Positions 9,078 through 16,727 of a DNA stretch of 64,000 bases are shown here, in pieces. The position numbers and the translations under genes are program-made. How positions within the stretch are numbered: position 1 is the stretch's first letter; each line of letters opens with the position of its first letter. Under the pieces are notes generated by a model. It was not told the origin of the DNA, ran no database searches, and was given only the letters and a program-made list of their open reading frames with translations. This DNA comes from Flavobacterium sp. N502536 (lineage in GTDB: Bacteria; Bacteroidota; Bacteroidia; Flavobacteriales; Flavobacteriaceae), in contig NZ_CP110011.1 in the NCBI RefSeq assembly GCF_025947345.1, positions 930,001-994,000 of the forward strand, written 5' to 3'.

Positions 9078-10172
9078 ATGAAAATCAAAGATATAATAGC
9101 GGTCCTTGAAGAAATGGCCCCTCTGGGGTATGCCGAAGATTTTGACAATGTCGGACTCTTAGTGGGTAATACCGAAACTGAAAGTACAGGAGTTTTGGTT
9201 TGCCATGATGCCTTAGAGCAGGTTATTGAGGAAGCAATTGCCAAAAACTGCAATCTGGTGGTTTGCTTTCACCCTATTTTATTCTCCGGAATCAAAAAAA
9301 TCACAGGAAAAAACTATGTGGAACGCGCCATTTTGAAAGCCATCAAAAACGACATCGCTATTTATGCCGTACATACCGCTTTAGACAACCATTCGCAAGG
9401 GGTTAATAAAATATTTTGTGATGCATTAGGCTTAGTCAACACAAAAGTTTTGGTTCCGAAACAAAATTTTATTCAAAAGTTAGTTACTTATACCACTGTC
9501 GACAATTCCGAAAAAGTGAGAAATGCCATGTTTGAAGCCGGTGCCGGAACCATTGGAAATTATGACAATTGCAGTTTTAATACAGAAGGTTTTTTCACGT
9601 TTCAGGGAAATGAAAACAGCAATCCGGTCATTGGAGAAAAAGGAAAATTACATACCGGAACGGAAATAAAAATTGAAGTTATTTATGAAAAACATTTGCA
9701 GTCAAAAATTCTGAAAGCACTTTTTTCCAGTCATATCTACGAAGAAGTTGCCTATGAAATTTATAACATACAAAACGCACATCAGAATATTGGCCTCGGA
9801 ATGATCGGCGAATTTGAGAGCGAAATGGATGAAAAAGACTTTCTGCTTTTTGTAAAAGACAAAATGATTGCCGACGGAATACGCCATTCGGCCTTTCTGG
9901 GCAAAAAAATCAAAAAAGTAGCTGTTCTTGGGGGCTCAGGAAGTTTTGCCATAAAAAATGCCATTCAGAGTGGAGCCGATGCTTTTTTGACTGCCGATTT
10001 AAAATACCATCAGTTTTATGAAGCAGAAAACCGACTTCTTTTGGCCGATATTGGTCATTTTGAGAGCGAACGGTATACAAAAAACTATATTGTTGATTAT
10101 CTTCGAAAAAAAATCCTTAATTTTGCAATCATTTTATCAGAAGAAAATACAAATCCAGTTAAGTACTTATAG
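9078..10172 (+). CDS. NIF3/YqfO family dinuclear metal-centre protein
   Basis: 364 residues, the long form of the family in which a PII-like insert (about residues 125-235) splits the two halves of the NIF3 domain. Metal-site segments are visible: CFHPILFSGIKKI, VHTALDNHSQGVN and the C-terminal DIGHFESERY. The proteins form a hexameric toroid with two metals per subunit. They are often annotated as GTP cyclohydrolase I type 2, but the true reaction is unsettled. It lies 3 bases upstream of the coiled-coil gene, a conserved pairing in Bacteroidota, so the two are almost certainly one transcript. Confidence 0.9.
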   Translation: MKIKDIIAVLEEMAPLGYAEDFDNVGLLVGNTETESTGVLVCHDALEQVIEEAIAKNCNLVVCFHPILFSGIKKITGKNYVERAILKAIKNDIAIYAVHTALDNHSQGVNKIFCDALGLVNTKVLVPKQNFIQKLVTYTTVDNSEKVRNAMFEAGAGTIGNYDNCSFNTEGFFTFQGNENSNPVIGEKGKLHTGTEIKIEVIYEKHLQSKILKALFSSHIYEEVAYEIYNIQNAHQNIGLGMIGEFESEMDEKDFLLFVKDKMIADGIRHSAFLGKKIKKVAVLGGSGSFAIKNAIQSGADAFLTADLKYHQFYEAENRLLLADIGHFESERYTKNYIVDYLRKKILNFAIILSEENTNPVKYL

Positions 10173-10175
10173 AAT

Positions 10176-10955
10176 ATGGCGAATACGAAAGAATTAAGTG
10201 TTGAGGACAAGTTAAGAGCAATATACGATTTACAGCTTATTGACTCCCGAATTGACGAAATCAGAAACGTAAGAGGAGAACTTCCTTTAGAAGTAGAGGA
10301 TTTAGAGGATGAAGTTGCAGGTTTAAGCACGCGTTCAGAGAAACTGAAAAGTGAACTTGAAGTGATTGAGGATCTTATCAAAGCAAAGAAAAACGCTATT
10401 GACGAGCACAAAGAGGTTATCAAAAAATACACAAAACAACAAGAATCAGTTCGTAATAACAGAGAATTTAATTCTTTGACTAAAGAGGTTGAATTTCAAG
10501 AATTAGAAATTCAATTGGCTGAAAAGCAAATCAAAGAAATGAAGGCTTCTATCGAACATAAAAAAGAAGTTATTTCTAATTTAAAAGAAAAACTTGACGC
10601 AAAAAGTTCTCATTTAAAACATAAAAAATCAGAACTGGATGCAATTATGTCTGAAACTCAAAAAGAAGAAATCTTCTTAACAGAGAAATCTGCTGAGTAT
10701 TCAGGTCAAATTGAAGAAAGATTATTAGCTGCTTATGTAAGAATCAGAAGTAGTGTTCGTAACGGTTTGGCAGTTGTATCTATCGAAAGAGGAGCTTCAG
10801 CAGGATCATTCTTTACAATTCCACCACAAACTCAGGTAGAAATTGCTTCAAGAAAGAAAATCATTACTGATGAGCACTCTGGAAGAATTTTAGTTGACAG
10901 CGCATTAGCTGAAGAAGAAAAAGAAAAAATGGAACAATTGTTCTCTAAATTCTAA
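10176..10955 (+). CDS. Coiled-coil protein with degenerate (cysteine-free) zinc ribbon
   Basis: 259 residues. A long coiled coil (about 20-170, rich in Glu, Lys and Leu) is followed by the C-terminal domain that in relatives is a C4 zinc ribbon (zf-RING_7 type). The ribbon framework is recognisable (RGASAGSFFTIPPQ, then DEHSGRILVD). The four positions where relatives carry two C-x2-C pairs are S208, S211, D232 and S235, so no zinc site remains. The fold is presumably kept without metal. The gene directly follows the NIF3 gene and is closed by a terminator. Its role is unknown; a nucleic-acid or NIF3-partner role is inference. Confidence 0.85.
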   Translation: MANTKELSVEDKLRAIYDLQLIDSRIDEIRNVRGELPLEVEDLEDEVAGLSTRSEKLKSELEVIEDLIKAKKNAIDEHKEVIKKYTKQQESVRNNREFNSLTKEVEFQELEIQLAEKQIKEMKASIEHKKEVISNLKEKLDAKSSHLKHKKSELDAIMSETQKEEIFLTEKSAEYSGQIEERLLAAYVRIRSSVRNGLAVVSIERGASAGSFFTIPPQTQVEIASRKKIITDEHSGRILVDSALAEEEKEKMEQLFSKF

Positions 10956-10960
10956 ATACA

Positions 10961-10989
10961 AGTCCCGATCCAATCGGGACTTTTTTTTT
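10961..10989 (+). terminator. Intrinsic terminator
   Basis: A 9-bp stem (agtcccgat / atcgggact) with a 3-nt loop is followed by nine T, just after the coiled-coil gene. Confidence 0.9.
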
Positions 10990-10996
10990 GCATTTA

Positions 10997-11088
10997 TTTT
11001 TGCCACAGATTAAAAAGATTAACACAGATGGAAAACCACTAAAGAGTGAAATAAAATCCGTTATAAATCACTTTAATCTGTGGCAAAA
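10997..11088. repeat. 17-bp perfect inverted repeat with 58-nt spacer
   Basis: Arms 10997-11013 (ttttgccacagattaaa) and 11072-11088 are exact reverse complements. The spacer contains a degenerate internal copy (agattaacacagat). It has no ORF and looks like a small MITE-like or structural intergenic repeat. Confidence 0.65.
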
Positions 11089-11143
11089 CATTTTTCACCC
11101 AATTTAGAATCATATTTTTTACCTTTAGAAAAAAAATTACGTT

Positions 11144-12007
11144 TTGGGAATTAAAAAAGGAATACGCTTCATCACATTAAAATCGGTCGGATCTTACATT
11201 AACTTTTTAAGTTACGTTCGCCCACAAAAAGCCGTTGAGCTTTCTTATGCACTTTTCAGTCAGCCCAGAATTGGGAGACTTCAGAAGGACAGCCTGCCCA
11301 AAGTATTAAGAAATACCGAAACAGAAACGTTTCATCATAACGAGCATCATTTTCAAACCTACATCTGGAAGGGTAACGAAACTAAAATATTGCTTGTTCA
11401 CGGCTGGGAAAGTAATGCTTCCCGCTGGAAAAAAACGCTGCCACATCTTCAAAAATCAGGAAGCACCATTATTGCGATTGATGCTCCTGCACACGGACAA
11501 AGCAGCGGTAAAGAATTTAACGTTCCGCTCTATGCCGAATTTATCAATAAGGCGGTAGAAAAATACCAGCCCACCATTATTATCGGTCATTCTATCGGAG
11601 GTGCTGCCTGTGTTTACCATCAATACTTGTTTCCCAACACCAGTATCAACAAAATGGTCATTCTTGGCGCTCCATCCGACCTGAAAACACTGATCGACAA
11701 TTATATCTCAATGTTGAGTTTAAACACCAAAATGTTTACACTTTTAGAAGGCAAATTCATGAATCGCTTCAATTTCAAACTCGAAGATTTTTCCGGACAA
11801 CGCTTTGCCTCCCAATTTAATGTTTCGGGTTTAATCGCACACGACACTTCAGATAAGATCGTTGCTTTTGAAGAAGGAAAAAAAATTGCGAGCAATTGGA
11901 AAAACAGTCAGTTTATTGAAACGAAAGGCCTAGGCCACGGAATGCATGACGACGAGTTGTATCAGAAGGTTATTGAATTTTTGTTTGCTGCTGAGGAAAG
12001 GAGCTAA
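11144..12007 (+). CDS. Alpha/beta hydrolase
   Basis: 287 residues with an alpha/beta hydrolase core: LLVHGWESNASRW (oxyanion region, about residues 83-95), IDAPAHGQS and the nucleophile elbow GHSIGGA with Ser150. A catalytic Asp candidate is in HDTSDKIV, and the catalytic His is in GLGHGMHDDE near the C-terminus. There is no signal peptide, so it is cytoplasmic. The start is TTG at 11144, and no ATG precedes the conserved region. The substrate cannot be inferred: neighbours are unrelated and the gene stands alone. Confidence 0.82.
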   Translation: MGIKKGIRFITLKSVGSYINFLSYVRPQKAVELSYALFSQPRIGRLQKDSLPKVLRNTETETFHHNEHHFQTYIWKGNETKILLVHGWESNASRWKKTLPHLQKSGSTIIAIDAPAHGQSSGKEFNVPLYAEFINKAVEKYQPTIIIGHSIGGAACVYHQYLFPNTSINKMVILGAPSDLKTLIDNYISMLSLNTKMFTLLEGKFMNRFNFKLEDFSGQRFASQFNVSGLIAHDTSDKIVAFEEGKKIASNWKNSQFIETKGLGHGMHDDELYQKVIEFLFAAEERS

Positions 12008-12147
12008 GGTACTGAGGCACTAAGTTTTTTTATTGCTTTTGATTACGATAAAGGAGAAATATTCGTTAGTAATTCCGCAACGAAAACCCGATCTATGTCG
12101 AGTTTCGTGTGTCATCTCTCCCCTCGGTTGAGATGACAAGATTGCAT

Positions 12148-12828
12148 TTAAACAACAATTTTAAAATTCTTCAACAATTCTTTTTCACCTTTTCCTGTTA
12201 TTATAACTGCTCTTGAATCTTTCGTTCTTCTGATCCAGTCTTGCTCCAGCATTTTATTCAACAACAAGGTTCCTACTGATCCCGCGATATGATTTCGTCT
12301 TTCGCTCCAGTCGAGACATGGTTTTAAGAATATTCGTTTTTGCTTTTGGGCTTCTTCTAAATTAATTCCGAAATCTGAGAACCATTTTTCTCCTTCAGGA
12401 CTAATTCCGAAAGTGTTATTATTTTCGATTATTATTTTTTGTTCGACTAAACTATTGGCTAAAGCCACTCCTATTTTACCCGCCAAGTGATCATAACAAG
12501 TTCGGCAATATTTTATTGGAGGATAATTTTCGGTTTTCTTTTTTGATGAAATCTCCGGCTTCGGAATTAGGTTTGCCATTGCTTCAACGACATAAGCAAC
12601 TTCTTTACTAGAAAACCTGTAGTATTTATGTCGACCTTGTTTTTCGACAGCCAATAAATTTGCTTCAAGAAGTTTGCCCAAATGCATACTCATATTTTGC
12701 GGCGATGTATTTACAGCAACTGAAAGTTCTGTGGCAGTAAAAGCCCTTCCGTCTAGCAATGTCCACATAATAGCTGCGCGCGTAGCATCACCAATTAATC
12801 CTGCCGCTTTTATAAATTGATCTTCCAT
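12148..12828 (-). CDS. ArsR-type winged-helix transcriptional regulator
   Basis: 226 residues. An N-terminal ArsR/SmtB winged helix (about 5-85, with ATELSVAVNTSPQNMSMHLGKLLEANLL as the recognition part and the wing KQGRHKYYRFSS) is followed by a C-terminal domain with YCRTCYDHLAGKIGVAL and CLDWSERRNHIAGSVG. This is the long ArsR subfamily often found beside oxidoreductase or monooxygenase genes. The cysteines C113, C116 and the one in CLDWSERR could be redox or ligand sensors (inference). It is divergent from the P450 gene with 75 bases between them, and that gap contains an AGAAT-N5-ATTCT dyad that would suit its operator. Confidence 0.85.
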   Translation of the reverse strand: MEDQFIKAAGLIGDATRAAIMWTLLDGRAFTATELSVAVNTSPQNMSMHLGKLLEANLLAVEKQGRHKYYRFSSKEVAYVVEAMANLIPKPEISSKKKTENYPPIKYCRTCYDHLAGKIGVALANSLVEQKIIIENNNTFGISPEGEKWFSDFGINLEEAQKQKRIFLKPCLDWSERRNHIAGSVGTLLLNKMLEQDWIRRTKDSRAVIITGKGEKELLKNFKIVV

Positions 12829-12851
12829 TTTAGGTTTTCATAGTTAAATAT

Positions 12852-12866
12852 AGAATGAAGTATTCT
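12852..12866. promoter_or_regulatory. Candidate operator dyad for the ArsR-type regulator
   Basis: AGAAT-N5-ATTCT is a perfect 5-5-5 dyad in the 75-base divergent gap, 14 bases upstream of the -7 element of the P450 gene, where a bound repressor would block RNA polymerase. This is inferred from position and symmetry only. Confidence 0.35.
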
Positions 12867-12880
12867 TTTGTAAAGTTAAA

Positions 12881-12888
12881 TAACTTTG
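12881..12888 (+). promoter_or_regulatory. P450 promoter -7 element
   Basis: TAACTTTG fits TAnnTTTG. It overlaps the in-frame TTG at 12886, so transcription would start downstream of that TTG, and ATG 12904 is the likely start of translation. Confidence 0.5.
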
Positions 12889-12903
12889 CTAAAAACAATC
12901 TAC

Positions 12904-14052
12904 ATGACCGCTACTTTATTCCTTCAGTCCGATGTGCAAGATCCTTATTCAATCTATAAACTGATGCTGGATCAAAACCCCATACATTGGGACAAAGACA
13001 ATAAAATCTGGGCAATTTACTCCTACAGACATTGTGTTGAAATTCTAAAAAATCCAAAAGCTTTAATTCCGGTTATCAATTTAAACAACGAACAAAAATT
13101 AAATAAACACGCATTAGATATTCTGACTAACTTAACAAGATTATCAAATGGAATTGAACACACTATAAATCGCGAAATTGCCACTTTACTATTTTCAAAC
13201 CTAAAATCTGTCCACATCACGGCATTACTTTCTCAATTGATAAAAGATGATGTAATCGAAAACAAAATTGATTGGGTAAATTCGGTTTGTAAAAAATTAC
13301 CGCTTTTGGTTCTTTTGAAAAGTTTTGGTTTTAAGGAAAATGATTCTGCTTTTATATTAGATAATATCGAAGCTTTAGTCCAAATAATGCTTCCGGCTAA
13401 AAGTGAAGAACAAGTAAAATGGATCAATGAAATTTCTGAAACCATATTTTCTATCACTGAAAAATATTTATCATTCGATTTCTATGAATCTTTATCAAAT
13501 AAATTATTAGAATCAGAAACTCTTTCGCTTGACGAAATAAAAAAAATAGCGACTAGTAATTTGATCGGATTTTTTATTCAGAGTTATGACGCCGGACGAG
13601 GAATTTTGAGTAATTCATTATTACAAATTCTTGCTAACAAAAGTTTTTCAGATAAAGGCGAAATACAAAAATCAGTTATAGAAACGCTACGATTTGATCC
13701 GCCCATTCATAATACAAGACGAATTGCAAATGGAGATATTACTATCGGCGAAAGCCTAATTAAAAAAAATGACCCTATATTAATTGTACTTGCTTCGGCA
13801 AATCGTGATTCTGAAAAGTTTAAAAATCCTCTTATTTTTGATTTTGAGAGAAACAATAATGACGAAAATCTAACTTTTGGAATTGGTGGACATATGTGTC
13901 TTGCAAAACATTTTTCAATTAATTTGGCGACTGAAGTTTTATGGTTTCTATTTCATGAATATAAAACAATCACACTTCTAGAAAATAATATAAAATACGA
14001 ACCCCTGATTAATGCCAGATTACCAAAACATATCTGGATTTCGATAAAATAA
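12904..14052 (+). CDS. Cytochrome P450
   Basis: 382 residues from ATG 12904; the open frame begins at TTG 12886, but that codon lies in the promoter element. The haem-ligand motif is FGIGGHMCLAKH with Cys332. The ExxR motif is ETLRFDPP, followed by HNTRRI. The I-helix region (SNLIGFFIQSYDAGRGIL) lacks the usual acid-Thr pair: the position reads SYDAGRG, which may indicate unusual oxygen activation or a peroxide-type reaction (inference). It is soluble, class I style. The next gene, 10 bases on, is an ABM monooxygenase, so one operon. The substrate is unknown; no ferredoxin or reductase gene is adjacent. Confidence 0.9.
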   Translation: MTATLFLQSDVQDPYSIYKLMLDQNPIHWDKDNKIWAIYSYRHCVEILKNPKALIPVINLNNEQKLNKHALDILTNLTRLSNGIEHTINREIATLLFSNLKSVHITALLSQLIKDDVIENKIDWVNSVCKKLPLLVLLKSFGFKENDSAFILDNIEALVQIMLPAKSEEQVKWINEISETIFSITEKYLSFDFYESLSNKLLESETLSLDEIKKIATSNLIGFFIQSYDAGRGILSNSLLQILANKSFSDKGEIQKSVIETLRFDPPIHNTRRIANGDITIGESLIKKNDPILIVLASANRDSEKFKNPLIFDFERNNNDENLTFGIGGHMCLAKHFSINLATEVLWFLFHEYKTITLLENNIKYEPLINARLPKHIWISIK

Positions 14053-14062
14053 AAAACAAAAT

Positions 14063-14407
14063 ATGATAGCTGTAATTTTTGAAGTAATCCCTAACGAAGG
14101 AAAAAAAGAAGAATATCTGAACATCGCTGCAAGCTTGCGACCAGAATTAGACCATATCGATGGATTTATTTCGATAGAACGTTTTCAGAGTTTTAGCGAT
14201 CCTGACAAAGTTTTGTCGCTGTCTTTCTGGAGAGACGAAGAAAGCATTCAGCAATGGAGAAATCTTGAAATGCATCGTCATGCGCAAGCAAAGGGGCGAA
14301 ATGAAGTTTTTAAAGATTATCACTTAAGAATTGCCTCAGTAGTTCGCGATTACGGAATGTTTGACCGGAAAGAAACTCCTTCGGATAGTTTGTCATATCA
14401 TGAATAG
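14063..14407 (+). CDS. Antibiotic biosynthesis monooxygenase (ABM) domain protein
   Basis: 114 residues with the dimeric alpha/beta-barrel ABM fold pattern. The strand MIAVIFEVIPNEGKKEEYL leads into a helix, then GFISIERFQS, VLSLSFWRDEESIQQWRN and HRHAQAKGRNEVFKDYHLRIA. These residues form the small-molecule pocket in relatives that oxidise aromatic or polyketide compounds without cofactors, and in others that only bind or protect. It is co-transcribed with the P450 (10-base gap) and presumably acts on the same or a related compound. Its tail RKETPSDSLSYHE is poorly conserved in the family. Confidence 0.85.
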   Translation: MIAVIFEVIPNEGKKEEYLNIAASLRPELDHIDGFISIERFQSFSDPDKVLSLSFWRDEESIQQWRNLEMHRHAQAKGRNEVFKDYHLRIASVVRDYGMFDRKETPSDSLSYHE

Positions 14408-14676
14408 AGGTTCAAAGTGGCAAAGGCTCAGAGGTACAAAGTTTTTTTTTAAGACATTATCTTACAGTTAAAGTAACGCATTCTTGACAATTTTTAGAAT
14501 AATAAATTTATGACAGAATCCGTTTAATCCGCGTCTTTGCGGAGCGAATCCGCATCATCCGTGTTCTATAAAACGTTTGTGAAGATTTCGTGCCTCAAAA
14601 AACAAGATTGTGTAAAATTCACAATCCAACAATCTAAAGTCTGGAATCTAAAATTCTAAGAAGTCTAAATTTTGAC
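14408..14676. other. Non-coding gap before rluF
   Basis: There is no ORF of note. The stretch holds degenerate words common in intergenic regions of this window (ccgcgtctttgcgg, catcatccgtgttc) and no clear terminator for the P450 operon. Confidence 0.4.
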
Positions 14677-14684
14677 TACTTTTG
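14677..14684 (+). promoter_or_regulatory. rluF -7 element, likely leaderless start
   Basis: TACTTTTG fits TAnnTTTG and ends only 4 bases before the rluF ATG (14689). Transcription would begin at or next to the start codon, giving a leaderless or nearly leaderless mRNA. Confidence 0.45.
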
Positions 14685-14688
14685 CAGT

Positions 14689-15501
14689 ATGGAAGAGAAT
14701 TTAAAACGTCTGAATAAATTTATAGGAGAAACTGGGTATTGCTCTCGTCGTGAAGCCGATAAACTTATTGAAGAAGGACGCGTAACAATAAATGGTGCCG
14801 TACCGGAAATGGGAACAAAAGTTTCGCCGGATGACGAAGTACGTATTGATGGAAAGCTTATTGTAGAAAAACACGAAAAAATGGTGTATTTGGCGTTCAA
14901 CAAACCTGTTGGAATTGAATGTACCACCAATCTCGAGGTTCGAAATAATATTGTAGATTATATTAATTACCCGAAACGTATTTTCCCAATTGGACGTCTG
15001 GACAAAGCGAGTGAAGGATTGATTTTTATGACGAATGACGGTGATATTGTCAACAAAATTCTGCGCGCCAGAAACAACCACGAAAAAGAATATACGGTAA
15101 CGGTTAACAAACCTATTACAGATCGTTTTATTCAGCGAATGGGAAATGGTGTTCCGATTTTAGACACAGTTACCCGAAAATGTAAAGTAGAGCAAATCAG
15201 CAAATACACTTTCAAAATTATTCTGACACAAGGTCTGAACCGCCAGATTCGTAGAATGTGTGAATATTTGGGATATGATGTAACGGCTTTAAAACGTATC
15301 CGAATTATTAATATTTCACTGGATGTTCCGGTGGGACGTTACCGCGATTTGACTGATGATGAAATTAAAGAACTAAACCGCTTAATTGAACCATCGAGTA
15401 AAACAGAGGAAGCAAGTTTGCCAAAGGAAGAAGCTCCGAGACGAAGAACAGAATTCATCTCTAAACACGATCCCCGATTTAAGAAAAAAGGAGATTACTA
15501 A
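14689..15501 (+). CDS. rluF: 23S rRNA pseudouridine synthase RluF-like
   Basis: 270 residues. An S4 RNA-binding domain (about residues 4-52, [24 protein letters not shown]) is followed by the RsuA/RluB/E/F catalytic domain. The catalytic Asp is in [17 protein letters not shown], and further motifs are [17 protein letters not shown] and LKRIRI. RluF modifies U2604 of 23S rRNA in E. coli; the KPVGIECTT loop and ARNNHEKEY segment favour RluF over RluB or RsuA. The tail (about 240-270) is basic and includes [17 protein letters not shown]. The gene is single, with a strong terminator downstream. Confidence 0.87.
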   Translation: MEENLKRLNKFIGETGYCSRREADKLIEEGRVTINGAVPEMGTKVSPDDEVRIDGKLIVEKHEKMVYLAFNKPVGIECTTNLEVRNNIVDYINYPKRIFPIGRLDKASEGLIFMTNDGDIVNKILRARNNHEKEYTVTVNKPITDRFIQRMGNGVPILDTVTRKCKVEQISKYTFKIILTQGLNRQIRRMCEYLGYDVTALKRIRIINISLDVPVGRYRDLTDDEIKELNRLIEPSSKTEEASLPKEEAPRRRTEFISKHDPRFKKKGDY

Positions 15502-15509
15502 ACCGATAA

Positions 15510-15546
15510 AAAAATCCCATTGATTTATAACCAATGGGATTTTTCT
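15510..15546. terminator. Terminator between rluF and corA
   Basis: A 13-bp stem (aaaaatcccattg / caatgggattttt) is followed by T-rich sequence on the plus strand and A-rich sequence on the other side, so it may serve both convergent genes. Confidence 0.85.
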
Positions 15547-15608
15547 TTTTTCGTATTTTTTATATATCAAAAACAATGCTGCTATGTATTTTTATAGCCA
15601 ACACTGTA

Positions 15609-16535
15609 TCAAAACCATCTTCTTCTTTTAAATAGGAATGCCCCACAGGAAGACAAAATAACAGATACAAAAAGCAATATCCAAAAACCAAATTTACTTT
15701 CTTCCATGCCATTTGGCACGTTCATTCCATACAAACTGGCAATCAGAGTAGGAATCATCAGAATAATAGAAATCGAAGTCATTTGCTTCATAATATTATT
15801 CATGTTATTCGAAATTACCGAAGCATAAGCATCCATCATCCCCGTCAAAATATTACTGTAAATATTAGCGGTATCCTGTGCCTGACTTAACTCGATATCT
15901 ACGTCTTCCAGCAAATCAGGATCAAAATGCTCCCGGTGTGCTTTTAGATTTTTAATTCGATGAAACAAAACATCATTCCCTTTTAAGGAGGTAATAAAAA
16001 ACACCAAACACTTTTCGATTTGCAAAAGCGCCTGTAATTCTTCATTTTTAATTGATTTCTCCAGATTATCCTCCGCTAGTTTTATCTTTTGATTGATTTG
16101 CTTCAAATATTTCAAATACCAGACACTTGACGACAATAACAGTCTTAAAACTAAATCGAAGTTGTCTTTTATCAGTATGTTTTTTCTTTTGCTGTATTGT
16201 ACAAAATCGGAGATAATTTGTGTTTCATAAAAACTGATGGTCACACAAATATCTTCTTTAAAAATCAGCCCCATAGGAACGGTCTGAAAAGGAAGTTTCA
16301 CGTCGTTGCTTTTTATTGGTACGCGCATGATAAACAAATTCCAGCCATCTTCAGACTCCAAACGAGGTCTTTCGTCAATATCTTCAATATCATTATAAAA
16401 GGCTTCGGGAATTTGAAGTTCGTCCAGTAAATACTTTTTTTCAGTTTCTGACGGAGATTCAATACTGATCCAGCAGTTTGGAGTCCATTCTTTAGTCTCG
16501 ATTAATCCGTTGTTGTTTTTGTAAAAGGCTTTCAT
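15609..16535 (-). CDS. corA: CorA family magnesium/divalent cation transporter
   Basis: 308 residues. A long cytoplasmic alpha/beta and coiled-coil funnel domain (about 1-245) is followed by two C-terminal membrane helices. The selectivity motif YGMN is present in LYGMNVPNG at the end of the first helix, and the last residues are basic (FKRRRWF). CorA forms a homopentameric channel for Mg2+ (or Co2+/Ni2+) in the inner membrane. It is a single gene, convergent with rluF. No Mg-sensing leader is apparent upstream. Confidence 0.92.
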   Translation of the reverse strand: MKAFYKNNNGLIETKEWTPNCWISIESPSETEKKYLLDELQIPEAFYNDIEDIDERPRLESEDGWNLFIMRVPIKSNDVKLPFQTVPMGLIFKEDICVTISFYETQIISDFVQYSKRKNILIKDNFDLVLRLLLSSSVWYLKYLKQINQKIKLAEDNLEKSIKNEELQALLQIEKCLVFFITSLKGNDVLFHRIKNLKAHREHFDPDLLEDVDIELSQAQDTANIYSNILTGMMDAYASVISNNMNNIMKQMTSISIILMIPTLIASLYGMNVPNGMEESKFGFWILLFVSVILSSCGAFLFKRRRWF

Positions 16536-16686
16536 TTCAAAATTGCAGGGGTTATTGTAGCAATTTGAAAAACTTCAAAAGCTACTTTAATTAAATACTA
16601 ACGAATCATAATCGTCCATTGGAGAAGTTTTTTTTAAGTGCTGCAAAAGTATCCTTTATTTTTATAACCAAAAACAATTGGACATT

Positions 16687-16722
16687 AAAAAACCGTCTTA
16701 ATACCATAATTAAGACGGTTTT
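16687..16722 (-). terminator. Terminator of the DUF4153-type gene
   Basis: A 14-bp perfect stem (aaaaccgtcttaat / attaagacggtttt) with a 6-nt loop is followed by T6 on the minus strand, just after the stop at 16728. Confidence 0.9.
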
Positions 16723-16727
16723 AGAAA

